Assembly (NCBI RefSeq): GCF_002929305.1 | Contig: NZ_PJIO01000003.1 | Location: forward strand, 372,001-436,000 | Source: Arthrobacter sp. GMC3 | Lineage (GTDB): Bacteria; Actinomycetota; Actinomycetes; Actinomycetales; Micrococcaceae | DNA: 64,000 nucleotides | Direction of reading: 5' to 3' | In this document: positions 1 through 6,977 of the stretch, one piece after another | Numbering within the stretch: the stretch's first letter is position 1 | How the letters are laid out: each line of letters starts with the position of its first letter | Notes under the pieces: model-generated | Database searches by the model: none | What the model saw: the letters and a program-made list of their open reading frames with translations, nothing else | What the model was told of the DNA's origin: nothing | Translations under genes and position numbers: made by a program

Positions 1-238
1 CCGCCACTTCAACGGCAGCCTCCGACGCCGGAGCAATGGTTTCGGGGCGATCCTCAAGCAAGGTTCCCGTTGCGGAGGCGGCTGAGCCGTCCCCATCAAG
101 GGGCGCGGGATCGTTGGCGTCGCGCGGGCCCGTGTAGTTTTGGCTGTTGCGCCGTGCCTTCAGGAAGACGGGGATGAAGCCGCCAATGACGGCAAGCCCA
201 ACGACGATGGTCAAGATGATGGCAAGAGTTTCATTCAC
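1..238 (-). CDS. ftsY: Signal recognition particle receptor FtsY, N-terminal fragment (runs off left edge)
   Basis: Only the first ~79 codons are in the window; the gene continues past base 1. The minus-strand reading from the GTG at 238-236 begins VNETLAIILTIVVGLAVIGG. This is a single hydrophobic N-terminal segment followed by a basic stretch (KARRNSQ) and an acidic/alanine-rich linker, as seen in the A domain of actinobacterial FtsY. The GTPase domain that would prove the identity lies outside. FtsY docks SRP-ribosome complexes at the membrane. In actinobacteria ftsY normally follows smc directly; here smc ends 17 kb away on the same strand, which supports the call and shows that DNA has been inserted between them. 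A GGGGGA run lies right against the GTG, so the exact start is uncertain. Confidence 0.75.
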   Translation of the reverse strand, partial: MNETLAIILTIVVGLAVIGGFIPVFLKARRNSQNYTGPRDANDPAPLDGDGSAASATGTLLEDRPETIAPASEAAVEVA

Positions 239-287
239 TCCCCCAGTCTCTCACGAGGGGTTTGCGCTGGGCGGGTGAGCTCTAGCT

Positions 288-1574
288 GTGACAAACTCGA
301 TGGTGATGTCCGCAAAAAATCTCCCGCACAAAGCCGTTGTCAGAGTTCCTCGAGAAATCAAGGTTCTGATTGCCGCCGCATTCCTGATTGCCATCGGTTT
401 CGGCATTGTGGCCCCCGTCCTGCCCCAATTCGCCCAAAGCTTTGATGTCAGCGTCAGTGCTGCCGCCGTGGTGGTGAGCGTGTTTGCCTTTACCCGCTTG
501 ATCTTTGCCCCGCTCAGCGGTGTGTTGGTTGAGAGGTGGGGCGAACGCAGCACCTACGTTGTGGGCATCCTCATTGTGGGGGCGTCGTCTGCCGCCTGCG
601 CTTTTGCGCAAAATTATTGGCAGCTACTACTCTTCCGCGGCCTAGGCGGCATCGGGTCCACCATGTTTACGGTTGCCGCCATGGGCCTGCTGATCAGGCT
701 GGCTCCCCCGCAGGCCCGCGGCAAAGTTTCCAGCCTCTACGCGGGATCATTCCTGCTGGGCAATATCGCCGGCCCTGCTGTGGGTGGTCTCTTGGCCGGT
801 TTCGGCATGCAATTGCCGTTCCTGGTGTACGCGGGGGCGCTGTTGGTGGTCGCCATCTTGGTGGCCACACAGCTCCCTGCCATGAAGGCCACCGCGGTTA
901 GTGCTGGGACCGCCGCACCAGCCAAAGCCGCAGCGTTGCCCTTGAGTACGGCCTTGGGGATACCCGCCTACCGTGCCGTGTTGACCTCAGGCTTCGCCAA
1001 CGGCTGGTCGGCTTTCGGCATTCGGATGGCGCTTGTGCCGTTGTTTGCCACCGTGGCCTTGGGTGCCGGACCGGAGGTGGCAGGCATTTCACTGGCAGTC
1101 TTCGCCATCGGAACCGCTATTGCGCTGACCTTTTCGGGAAGGCTTGCCGACTCGTGGGGCCGCAAACCCATGATCCTGGCAGGGCTGGCCGTCAATGGTG
1201 CTGCCATGGGCGTGCTGGGGTTCACGGGCAACGAATTCTGGTTCTTCCTGGTGTCCGCCATTGCTGGCTTGGGCAGCGGGTTGATGGGCCCGGCCCAGCA
1301 GGCAAGCGTGGCCGATGTGATCGGCAACAAACGCTCCGGGGGCAAGGTGCTGGCCACCTTCCAGATGAGCTCGGACCTGGGTGCAATCATCGGCCCCATT
1401 GCCGCAGGCGTCCTGGTTGATTTCTTCTCCTATGGGCTGGCGTTCGCCATGGCCACCGTGGTTTCGGTGATCAGCATGGCGTTCTGGCTCTCCGCCAAGG
1501 ACACCCACCGGGAAGTGGAGTTGGTGTCGGAAAAGGTGCCAGGGACTAAAACGGCCAGCGGACCTCAGGGTTAG
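288..1574 (+). CDS. Major facilitator superfamily transporter (probable drug/sugar efflux type)
   Basis: A 428-residue protein with about twelve hydrophobic segments and an MFS-like loop after the second segment (residues ~70-80, RWGERS), echoed in the second half by GRLADSWGRKP. The sequence resembles the Bmr/AraJ-like proton antiporter branch (inference). GTG at 288 has GGGTGA about ten bases upstream; ATG at 300 and 306 are alternatives and would shorten it by 4-6 residues. It is divergent from ftsY and its stop overlaps the end of the convergent FMN reductase by 4 nt. It could export a product or toxic substrate of the neighbouring monooxygenase genes, but nothing in the sequence shows the substrate. 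Confidence 0.85.
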   Translation: MTNSMVMSAKNLPHKAVVRVPREIKVLIAAAFLIAIGFGIVAPVLPQFAQSFDVSVSAAAVVVSVFAFTRLIFAPLSGVLVERWGERSTYVVGILIVGASSAACAFAQNYWQLLLFRGLGGIGSTMFTVAAMGLLIRLAPPQARGKVSSLYAGSFLLGNIAGPAVGGLLAGFGMQLPFLVYAGALLVVAILVATQLPAMKATAVSAGTAAPAKAAALPLSTALGIPAYRAVLTSGFANGWSAFGIRMALVPLFATVALGAGPEVAGISLAVFAIGTAIALTFSGRLADSWGRKPMILAGLAVNGAAMGVLGFTGNEFWFFLVSAIAGLGSGLMGPAQQASVADVIGNKRSGGKVLATFQMSSDLGAIIGPIAAGVLVDFFSYGLAFAMATVVSVISMAFWLSAKDTHREVELVSEKVPGTKTASGPQG

Positions 1575-2092
1575 ACAACAGGCCTTAGTGCCCGCAGGGC
1601 AGTTGACGCTTGGACCGCTGCAGCCAGTTCAAGAAGTGCTGCGCCGTGTAGCTGACACAATTCAGCGGCCCTCCCGCTGGGAGCCCCAGCGTCGTCGAAG
1701 TCCCTGCCCTGAAAGAACAGATCCGGCGCTAAAACCTGGGTGCCGAAGAAGCCGCTCAGCGTGTTGGCAAGGTCCCTTGTCCCGAGGAAGTGGGCACTAG
1801 AGGCACCCGTCATGACGACGGCGACGGGCGTGCCGGCCAACGGTTCCTCGCCCTGTTTACGGTCGATCTTCTCCAGCAGGGCGCGCAAGGCTGCCGTGTG
1901 CGAGGCCCTGTAAGTGGGGCTGCCGAAGACGACGGCGTCGGCCCGGGCAATCCTGTCAACGGCCGCGGGATCGTCGTGTCGGATCAGCTCGGTTTGTGCA
2001 CCACGGTTTGCCGCCCCGGCCAGGACTGCCGCGATGGCGGCAGCGGTTTTGCCCGGGCCAAACGGGCTGCCGTCCACACCAACAATTTTCAC
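1571..2092 (-). CDS. NAD(P)H-dependent FMN reductase (flavodoxin-like fold, SsuE/MsuE-like)
   Basis: A 173-residue protein starting KIVGVDGSPFGPGKT, a glycine-rich phosphate-binding loop at the N terminus. GSPTYRASHTAALRALLEK follows near residue 75, the usual flavin-contact motif of NADPH-dependent FMN reductases. Such enzymes supply reduced FMN to two-component monooxygenases, and four LLM-type monooxygenases are nearby. The start is the GTG at 2092-2090, which overlaps the TGA of the flavin reductase upstream (GTGA), so the two are translationally coupled. An open reading frame extends farther upstream to 2695 but only in the shadow of that reductase. The 3' end overlaps the convergent MFS gene by 4 nt. 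Confidence 0.85.
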   Translation of the reverse strand: MKIVGVDGSPFGPGKTAAAIAAVLAGAANRGAQTELIRHDDPAAVDRIARADAVVFGSPTYRASHTAALRALLEKIDRKQGEEPLAGTPVAVVMTGASSAHFLGTRDLANTLSGFFGTQVLAPDLFFQGRDFDDAGAPSGRAAELCQLHGAALLELAAAVQASTALRALRPVV

Positions 2093-2604
2093 GAAAGTGC
2101 TCCCAACAGTGCCGGTGCCTGATGGACTGTGGCGTAGGCACCCTTGTAGAAGAGCAAAGGTTCGGCCTCGGCCCGGGCCGACAGGGCGTGGACGGCGCCC
2201 ACCACAATGGTGTGGTCGCCGCCGTCGTACTCCTGATGGAACTCGCAGTCGACCCAGGCCAGTGATTGATCCAGAACCGGATTGCCCAAGGGCGAGTCGG
2301 TGTAGCTGACGCCGGCGAACTTGTCGGTGCCCGAGCGGGCAAACTGGCCCGAGAGGTGCTGGTGTTCGGCGGGCAGGATGTTCACCGTGAAGCGGCCGGC
2401 GGCCCGCAGGAGCGGCCAGGTGGCCGAGGTCTTGGCGGGGCTGAAAGTCACTAGCGCCGGTTCTAAAGATAGTGAGGCAAACGACTGGCAGGTAAACCCG
2501 ACAGGCCCGGTAGGCGTGGCCGCGGTGATGATTGTCAGGCCGGTGGCGAAGTGACCCAAAACGTTCCGAAGTTGGCTCGGGGTCACGGGTGGGTGGGTTG
2601 TCAT
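2089..2604 (-). CDS. Flavin reductase-like domain protein (two-component monooxygenase reductase)
   Basis: A 171-residue protein of the Flavin_Reduct family (HpaC/DszD-like). The N-terminal half has FATGLTIITAATPTGPVGFT, then CQSFASLSLEPALVTFSPAK, the usual flavin/FMN binding region. DGGDHTIVVGAVHAL with the conserved D-H pair lies near residue 125. These proteins reduce free flavin with NAD(P)H for a partner oxygenase. ATG at 2604 is chosen because AAAGGAC sits seven bases upstream; an ATG at 2637 lacks such a site. It is coupled to the FMN reductase downstream by a GTGA overlap. Having two different flavin reductase folds side by side suggests that more than one oxygenase is served. Confidence 0.85.
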   Translation of the reverse strand: MTTHPPVTPSQLRNVLGHFATGLTIITAATPTGPVGFTCQSFASLSLEPALVTFSPAKTSATWPLLRAAGRFTVNILPAEHQHLSGQFARSGTDKFAGVSYTDSPLGNPVLDQSLAWVDCEFHQEYDGGDHTIVVGAVHALSARAEAEPLLFYKGAYATVHQAPALLGALS

Positions 2605-2668
2605 GGCAAGTCCTTTCGAAGCAGTAATGCCACACAATCACCATGTTTGCGGGGTTTCCAAGGCGGCT

Positions 2669-2723
2669 GCAATGCTCTGCAACACGGCTCAACAACGCTC
2701 AATATGCCGTGACAGGGCGTAAC
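2669..2723. promoter_or_regulatory. Six 5-bp units at 10-bp period upstream of the flavin reductase
   Basis: On the plus strand, GCAAT (2669), GCAAC (2679), TCAAC (2689), TCAAT (2699), GTGAC (2709) and GTAAC (2719) recur exactly every ten bases. The last two units with flanks (CCGTGACAGGGCGT, 2707-2720) are identical to 13099-13112 in the other regulatory region of this cluster. The region lies between the LLM gene ending at 2745 and the flavin reductase start at 2604, so it may be an operator array. Unlike the arrays at 13026-13115, its units point away from the gene it precedes. Confidence 0.4.
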
Positions 2724-2744
2724 AAATCCCTCTCGGGCGTAGCC

Positions 2745-3956
2745 CTAGGAAGCGCCCATTTTCTGCACAATCAGTTCCATCCGCAGGTCCAGGTCGAGAT
2801 GGATGTCATTGAGGTCGCCGACCTCAATGACAGGCAGGGCATGTGCCGTTGGTGCGGCGGCGGATCGTGCCGAACCGGGCAGGCAAAGAATGTCTCGGAG
2901 CGAGTCGGCGGCATAGTCGGTGGGATAGATTCCGCGTTCCTGCAGTTCGGGGACAAGATGGTTCACAATCTCCGCGAGCTCGGTGGGATACAGCCACGGC
3001 ATGACGTTGAATCCGTCCACTGCCCCGGAGCGGGCAAAGTCCAGCAGCAGATCGGCAACGCCCGAATAGGAACCCACAAACGCTTGGTCGTCCCATGCCG
3101 ACTGCGGCAATTGCCCCCTCAACCATTCCGCCTTCTCCCGCGCCTCCCCCGCTGTTTCCGCCAGGATGAACGTTGCACCCTGGAGGATCTTGACGTCATT
3201 AGCGCTGCGGCCCGCGCCCATGACGCTGGCTGCTATGTCTTTTCGCAACGCAAGTGCCTGGCTGATTCCTGCCGGGGCTGTGGTCAGCACGTCGGCGTGA
3301 CGGGTGCCGAAGCGACGATCGCCGAGGGTATCGCCGGCGTGGATGACGACGGGACGGTAGCGCGGGCCTGGCTGGTGCAGCGCCCCCACGCCCACGCTGA
3401 ATAGCTGGCCGTCGCGCTGGAATGCGCCTAGCGTTTCCACCGGTCCGCGGGCGGGGAGTGAAAAATCGGTGGCGGCTCCCCAGGTGTCCCAAATGCGCTG
3501 CGCCGCCGCCAGGAACTCTTCGCGTTGGCTGTGGTCTGCGGATCCGGAATTGGCTTCACCGTGCCGGGCCCCGTCGGCGAGCAGATTCCATGCCGCCCGG
3601 CCCCCCGAAATCTTGTCTAAGGAGGCGATCCGGTGAACCAAGGAAGCGGGGTCGTCGTAGTCCGGCGCGGCTGCTACCGCCAATCCGATGTTGCCGGTCA
3701 CCGCCGCCAGTGCCGCCTGCAGGGCAGCCACGTCGCTTGACCCGGCAGGATCCGAGGAGGATGAGGCACCGGGGTCGTCGCCCAGCCAGTACCGTTCATC
3801 CAGCGTCAACAGGGAAAACAGTCCCCGCTCCGCCGTCTGTGCAAGGCCGCGAAGTTGCTCGAACGTGAGATCGGCAGCCGGGCCCACCAGATTAACGCCG
3901 AAGTGGAGCCTGCCGGTGGGTGTGAACCCGCGAGGTGCTGCTGGGATGTGGTTCAT
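2745..3956 (-). CDS. LLM-class flavin-dependent monooxygenase (NtaA/SnaA/YxeK-like)
   Basis: A 403-residue TIM-barrel oxidoreductase. Supporting features are TGRLHFGVNLVG at the first strand, TFEQLRGLAQTAERGLFSLL, the stretch AAAPDYDDPASLVHRIASLD with SGGRAAWNLL (residues ~115-150) typical of the nitrilotriacetate/DszA subfamily, and AGDTLGDRRFGTRHADVL in the middle. The C-terminal part SGAVDGFNVMPWLYPTELAE is also characteristic. It should use FMNH2 from a separate reductase to oxidise a C-N or C-S bond. ATG at 3956 has a GAGGA site. It is shorter (403 versus ~450) than the paralogue at 5527-6969 and lacks the long insertion before the C-terminal segment. It is divergent from the binding-protein gene at 4236. 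Confidence 0.87.
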   Translation of the reverse strand: MNHIPAAPRGFTPTGRLHFGVNLVGPAADLTFEQLRGLAQTAERGLFSLLTLDERYWLGDDPGASSSSDPAGSSDVAALQAALAAVTGNIGLAVAAAPDYDDPASLVHRIASLDKISGGRAAWNLLADGARHGEANSGSADHSQREEFLAAAQRIWDTWGAATDFSLPARGPVETLGAFQRDGQLFSVGVGALHQPGPRYRPVVIHAGDTLGDRRFGTRHADVLTTAPAGISQALALRKDIAASVMGAGRSANDVKILQGATFILAETAGEAREKAEWLRGQLPQSAWDDQAFVGSYSGVADLLLDFARSGAVDGFNVMPWLYPTELAEIVNHLVPELQERGIYPTDYAADSLRDILCLPGSARSAAAPTAHALPVIEVGDLNDIHLDLDLRMELIVQKMGAS

Positions 3957-4235
3957 GGCCTATTCCTCAAAGGTGGTGGTTTTGGTACATCATTAGAGCG
4001 TTTCACATGGCCTTGTGACGGACGTTGCAAACCGTAATGTTCCTGCGCTGATCGGGTGCCGTAGTTGCGGAAATTCGGGCCATCAGGGCACCGGTTTTTG
4101 TTGCGCGGTGCTACGCCCCACTAACCGCGATGTCCCCATGTATCCGCGGATTTCTTGGGCCTTGGAGGGCACTGGTGCGCTACTGGATAGTTGCTCTCAC
4201 CACCGTTAACCCCCACACGATCTCAAGAGGAAATC
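3957..4235. promoter_or_regulatory. Divergent intergenic region between monooxygenase and binding-protein gene
   Basis: These 279 bp separate two divergent starts, so both promoters should be here. On the plus strand a weak sigma70-like pair is visible: TTGGAG (4162-4167), 17 bp, GGATAG (4185-4190). On the minus strand GCAAC units recur at 4028-4024 and 4068-4064 with ATTAC at 4038-4034, in phase with a 10-bp grid. This resembles, more weakly, the arrays at 2669 and 13026. No riboswitch-like fold or tRNA was seen. Confidence 0.35.
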
Positions 4236-5207
4236 ATGGCCAGTCTCACCGTAAAATCAGCTCTCACCGTTGCCCTGGCAGCCAGCACTGTACTCGGCTT
4301 GGCCGCGTGCTCGGACCCTGGGGCCAGTGCCGCCCCGGCACCGTCTGTGGCCTCCAGCGCCAAGGTGTTCAATCTAGCTCCGAACCAGCAACGCGTGGCC
4401 GTTACCGTCGATCCGGCCGCAGCGGCGCTCGTTCCGGCGGAGATCAAAAAGGACGGCAAGCTCACAGTGGCCGTCTCCCTGGGCACCGCCCCGCTCGGCC
4501 TTTACGCCACCGACAACAAGACGCCCATTGGCAACGAGGTGGACATCGCCATCGCACTCGCTCAATCGTTGGGACTCGAGGCGGACATTGTGCCAACCGC
4601 CTGGGCCGACTGGCCCTTGGGTGTCTCTTCCGGGAAGTATGAGGCCGCCATTACCAATGTGACAGTGACAGAGGCGCGCAAGCAAAAGTTTGACTTCGCC
4701 ACGTACCGAGAAGACAAATTGGGCTTCTATGCGACCACTGCCAGCCCCATCACCAAGGTGCAATCGGCCCCGGACGTCGCTGGCAAGAAGGTGATTGTCG
4801 GGTCGGGGACCAATCAGGAGTCCATCCTTTTGGCGTGGAACAAGGAAAACGTGGCAAAGGGGTTGGCCCCCGTCGAATTCCAGTACTACGACGACGACTC
4901 GGCCTCCACCTTGGCCCTGCAGTCCGGCCGTGCAGACCTGACCTTCGGACCCAATCCAACCGGCGCGTACAAGGCCGCCACAGACGGCAAGACCAAGTTG
5001 GTGGGAACCGTCGACGGCGGTTGGCCGCTGAGTGCGAGCATTGCGGTGACCACGGCGAAAGGAAACGGCTTCGCCGTCGCCGCGCAGGCCGGCCTGAACC
5101 ACCTGATCGCGGACGGAAGCTATGCCAAAATCCTTGACACTTGGGGCCTGAGTAGCGAGGCCGTGACAAAGTCAGAGCTCAACCCTCCCGGGCTACCAGC
5201 AAGCTAG
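4236..5207 (+). CDS. ABC transporter substrate-binding lipoprotein, family 3 (amino-acid type)
   Basis: A 323-residue exported lipoprotein: the signal peptide ends in the lipobox LGLAAC, so Cys25 is the likely lipidated residue. The mature part has the SBP_bac_3 layout: KDGKLTVAVSLGTAPL, the ligand-contact region YATDNKTPIGNEVDIA, TNVTVTEARKQKFDFA and GKKVIVGSGTNQESIL. ATG 4236 follows AAGAGGAAA. It is monocistronic: it ends before a strong terminator and has no permease or ATPase beside it. It is a clear paralogue of the binding protein at 10091-11080 (shared YATDNKTPIG, GSGTNQE, LLAWNKE), so it may deliver a related ligand to the permease/ATPase encoded at 11094-12940. Confidence 0.88.
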   Translation: MASLTVKSALTVALAASTVLGLAACSDPGASAAPAPSVASSAKVFNLAPNQQRVAVTVDPAAAALVPAEIKKDGKLTVAVSLGTAPLGLYATDNKTPIGNEVDIAIALAQSLGLEADIVPTAWADWPLGVSSGKYEAAITNVTVTEARKQKFDFATYREDKLGFYATTASPITKVQSAPDVAGKKVIVGSGTNQESILLAWNKENVAKGLAPVEFQYYDDDSASTLALQSGRADLTFGPNPTGAYKAATDGKTKLVGTVDGGWPLSASIAVTTAKGNGFAVAAQAGLNHLIADGSYAKILDTWGLSSEAVTKSELNPPGLPAS

Positions 5208-5243
5208 CCGCCTCACAAGATGGGGCGGGCCCATCACAGGCTC

Positions 5244-5276
5244 AAGCGCCCGGCTGAAACGTTCAGCCGGGCGCTT
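5244..5276 (+). terminator. Strong intrinsic terminator after the orphan binding-protein gene
   Basis: A perfect 15-bp inverted repeat, AAGCGCCCGGCTGAA (5244-5258) against TTCAGCCGGGCGCTT (5262-5276), with a 3-nt loop, is followed by TTG. It lies 36 bp after the stop at 5207 and ends that single-gene transcript. Confidence 0.85.
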
Positions 5277-5285
5277 TTGTCCGCC

Positions 5286-5441
5286 GACGCGGTATCACTT
5301 TTGGTTCACTTTCCCGCGACGCAGTATCACCAGAACACGCAGCGTCCGAGCTGGTTTACAGGAAGTGATACGGCGTTCTTGAATTCACTGCCAAAGGTGA
5401 TACCGCGTCTGCAGAAAAGGTGCCGAAAGTGATACGGCGTC
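5286..5441. repeat. Five GTGATACSGCGTC repeats, 32-bp period, two facing groups
   Basis: The 319-bp gap between the stops at 5207 and 5527 holds no gene. Between its two terminators are five copies of a 13-bp element: 5286-5298 and 5318-5330 in one orientation (GACGCGGTATCAC form), and 5365-5376, 5397-5409 and 5429-5441 in the other (GTGATACGGCGTC form). Within each group the starts are exactly 32 bp apart. Short A-runs precede most copies (for example CCGAAA before 5429). The unit is too short for CRISPR; it looks like an intergenic repetitive element or a protein-binding array. Confidence 0.7.
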
Positions 5442-5472
5442 AGGGCAGGGCGGATCAACACCCAGGCAGAAG

Positions 5473-5514
5473 AAGGGGCGGGTCCGCCAACGTGCGTTGG
5501 TGGGCCCGCCCCTT
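5473..5514. terminator. Bidirectional terminator hairpin ending the seven-gene minus-strand operon
   Basis: A 19-bp inverted repeat (5473-5491 with 5496-5514, 4-nt loop) pairs throughout with only two G-T wobbles. On the minus strand it follows the monooxygenase stop at 5527 by 13 bases and is trailed by TTCTTCT; on the plus strand it is followed by TTCTC. Confidence 0.8.
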
Positions 5515-5526
5515 TCTCGAAATTAT

Positions 5527-6969
5527 CTAGAGCTGTTGCTGGTGAACGGCCAGTTCGAGCCGGATCTCGCCGTCGTCAGCGATTGTTTCTGGGGACCGCT
5601 GCGGCACAGGCAGCCCCAAATGCTCCCGCAGCGTGGTGCCTGCATACTCCGTGGGGTACACGCCTCGTTCCTGCAGGGCGGGCACCAGATGATTGACAAT
5701 GTCATCGAGCCCCGTGGGAACCAGCCAGGGGGAAATGTTGAAACCGTCGACGGCGCCCGTCCTGGCATAGCGGGCCAGGGTATCCGCAACGTCGGTGTAG
5801 GAACCTGTAAATGTTGCATCGACCCTGTTGGTTTTCCCTGTCACGAATTGCCGGATCGATAGCCCTTTGTCCTTGGCCTCGGCCCGCCATTGGTCGGCGA
5901 GCTGGCGGGCTTTGGCCCCATGAAATCCGCTGCCGCGGGTCTCGGAGGTCTCAGCCACCACCGGGTCGATCTCTGGCAGGGGTCCATCGGGGTCATAGCT
6001 GGACAGTTCCCGGCCCCAGAACTGCTCCAAATAGGCAAGGGCCTGTTGTGGACCGATCTGCAGGCTGCGCACCCAGGCCTTCTTCTCCTGCGCCTCACCC
6101 GCCGTGGCGGCAAGGATGAACTCGCTGGCGGGCATGATCTGGACGTCGTTGGCACCCCTGCCAGCTTTGACAGCCCTAGCGACAATGTCGCGGCGGAAGG
6201 TCAGGGCATCGTCATAGGCCGGGTGGGCGGAGAAGATGACGTCCGCCTGCCGGGCTGCGAAGTCCCGTCCTTCCGGGGAGTCCCCGGCTTGGAACAATAC
6301 CGGGCGGTACTGGCTACTGCGGGGTAGCCGCGGCGTGTAGTCAACTCTGTAGTGCTGGCCGTCATGGAGCACCCGCCTCACGGAGCCGGGCGTCTGCCAG
6401 GCGGCAGCCGTCTCGGAGTCGGCGATGGCGTCGTCGTCCCAGCTGTCCCAGATTCTTTTGGCCGTCTCCACAAAGGCCTCCGCATGGGTGTATCGATCCT
6501 CATGGTCCAGGTAGCCGCCACGACGGAAGTTGGCGCCAGTCCAGGCGTTGTCCGTGGTCACAACATTCCAGGCGGCCCGCCCGGCGGAGAGCAGATCCAG
6601 GCTGGAGAGCCTGTGGGCCAGGTGGGCGGGGTCGTTGTAGGTGGTGTTCTGGGTGGCTACCAGCCCAATTTTGGTGGTCACGGCGGCGAGCGCGGCCAGC
6701 ATTGTCTGGGCATCGGGCCGGCCGGCAACATCCAGGGTGTGGGGACGCCCCAGGTGTTCGCGGAGCCGCAGCCCTTCGCCCAGGAAGAAGGCTGCGAACA
6801 GGCCGCGTTCAGCAGTCTGGGCCAGCGTGCGGAAGGTTTCAAAGTCTGTCTGCGAACCGGAGTCCTGTGATTTCCAGATAGTGCCGGAGTTGACGCCTTG
6901 AAAGAAGACGCCGAATTGCAGCTGCCCGCTGGGGATGAAGCCGTTGCCAATCTCGCTATTCTCGCTCAT
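5527..6969 (-). CDS. LLM-class monooxygenase, NtaA/SnaA/DszA (nitrilotriacetate monooxygenase-like) family
   Basis: A 480-residue enzyme of full length for this family. N-terminal PSGQLQFGVFFQGVNSGTIW is followed by FRTLAQTAERGLFAAFFLGE. The family-defining block ATQNTTYNDPAHLAHRLSSLD and AGRAAWNVVTTDNAWTGANF spans residues ~115-165, with YTHAEAFVETAKRIWDSWDD next. The middle VLFQAGDSPEGRDFAARQAD and the C-terminal TGAVDGFNISPWLVPTG complete the barrel. Characterised relatives use FMNH2 and O2 to open C-N or C-S bonds (NTA, dibenzothiophene sulfone, N-acetyl S-alkyl cysteines). It is the last gene of the operon running down from 12940, 8 nt after the LLM gene at 6978. The sequence alone does not fix the substrate. 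Confidence 0.9.
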   Translation of the reverse strand: MSENSEIGNGFIPSGQLQFGVFFQGVNSGTIWKSQDSGSQTDFETFRTLAQTAERGLFAAFFLGEGLRLREHLGRPHTLDVAGRPDAQTMLAALAAVTTKIGLVATQNTTYNDPAHLAHRLSSLDLLSAGRAAWNVVTTDNAWTGANFRRGGYLDHEDRYTHAEAFVETAKRIWDSWDDDAIADSETAAAWQTPGSVRRVLHDGQHYRVDYTPRLPRSSQYRPVLFQAGDSPEGRDFAARQADVIFSAHPAYDDALTFRRDIVARAVKAGRGANDVQIMPASEFILAATAGEAQEKKAWVRSLQIGPQQALAYLEQFWGRELSSYDPDGPLPEIDPVVAETSETRGSGFHGAKARQLADQWRAEAKDKGLSIRQFVTGKTNRVDATFTGSYTDVADTLARYARTGAVDGFNISPWLVPTGLDDIVNHLVPALQERGVYPTEYAGTTLREHLGLPVPQRSPETIADDGEIRLELAVHQQQL

Positions 6970-6977
6970 TGTTCTCC

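Noticed and set aside
1571..2695. One long minus-strand frame read as a single 374-residue protein
   Set aside because: Only the part from 2092 matches FMN reductase; the upstream part is the wrong frame of the flavin reductase gene, which ends in a GTGA overlap.
3957..4235. Riboswitch or T-box ahead of the orphan binding-protein gene
   Set aside because: No conserved SAM, lysine, TPP or T-box motif and no terminator/antiterminator pair could be found in this stretch.
5286..5441. Short regularly spaced repeats as a possible CRISPR array
   Set aside because: The unit is 13 bp, spacers are 19 bp, copies occur in both orientations, and no cas genes are nearby.
2745..6969. DszA-like dibenzothiophene desulfurisation operon
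   Set aside because: The NtaA/DszA-type enzymes could suggest it, but no DszB desulfinase or DszC oxygenase is present, and the importer is amino-acid type.
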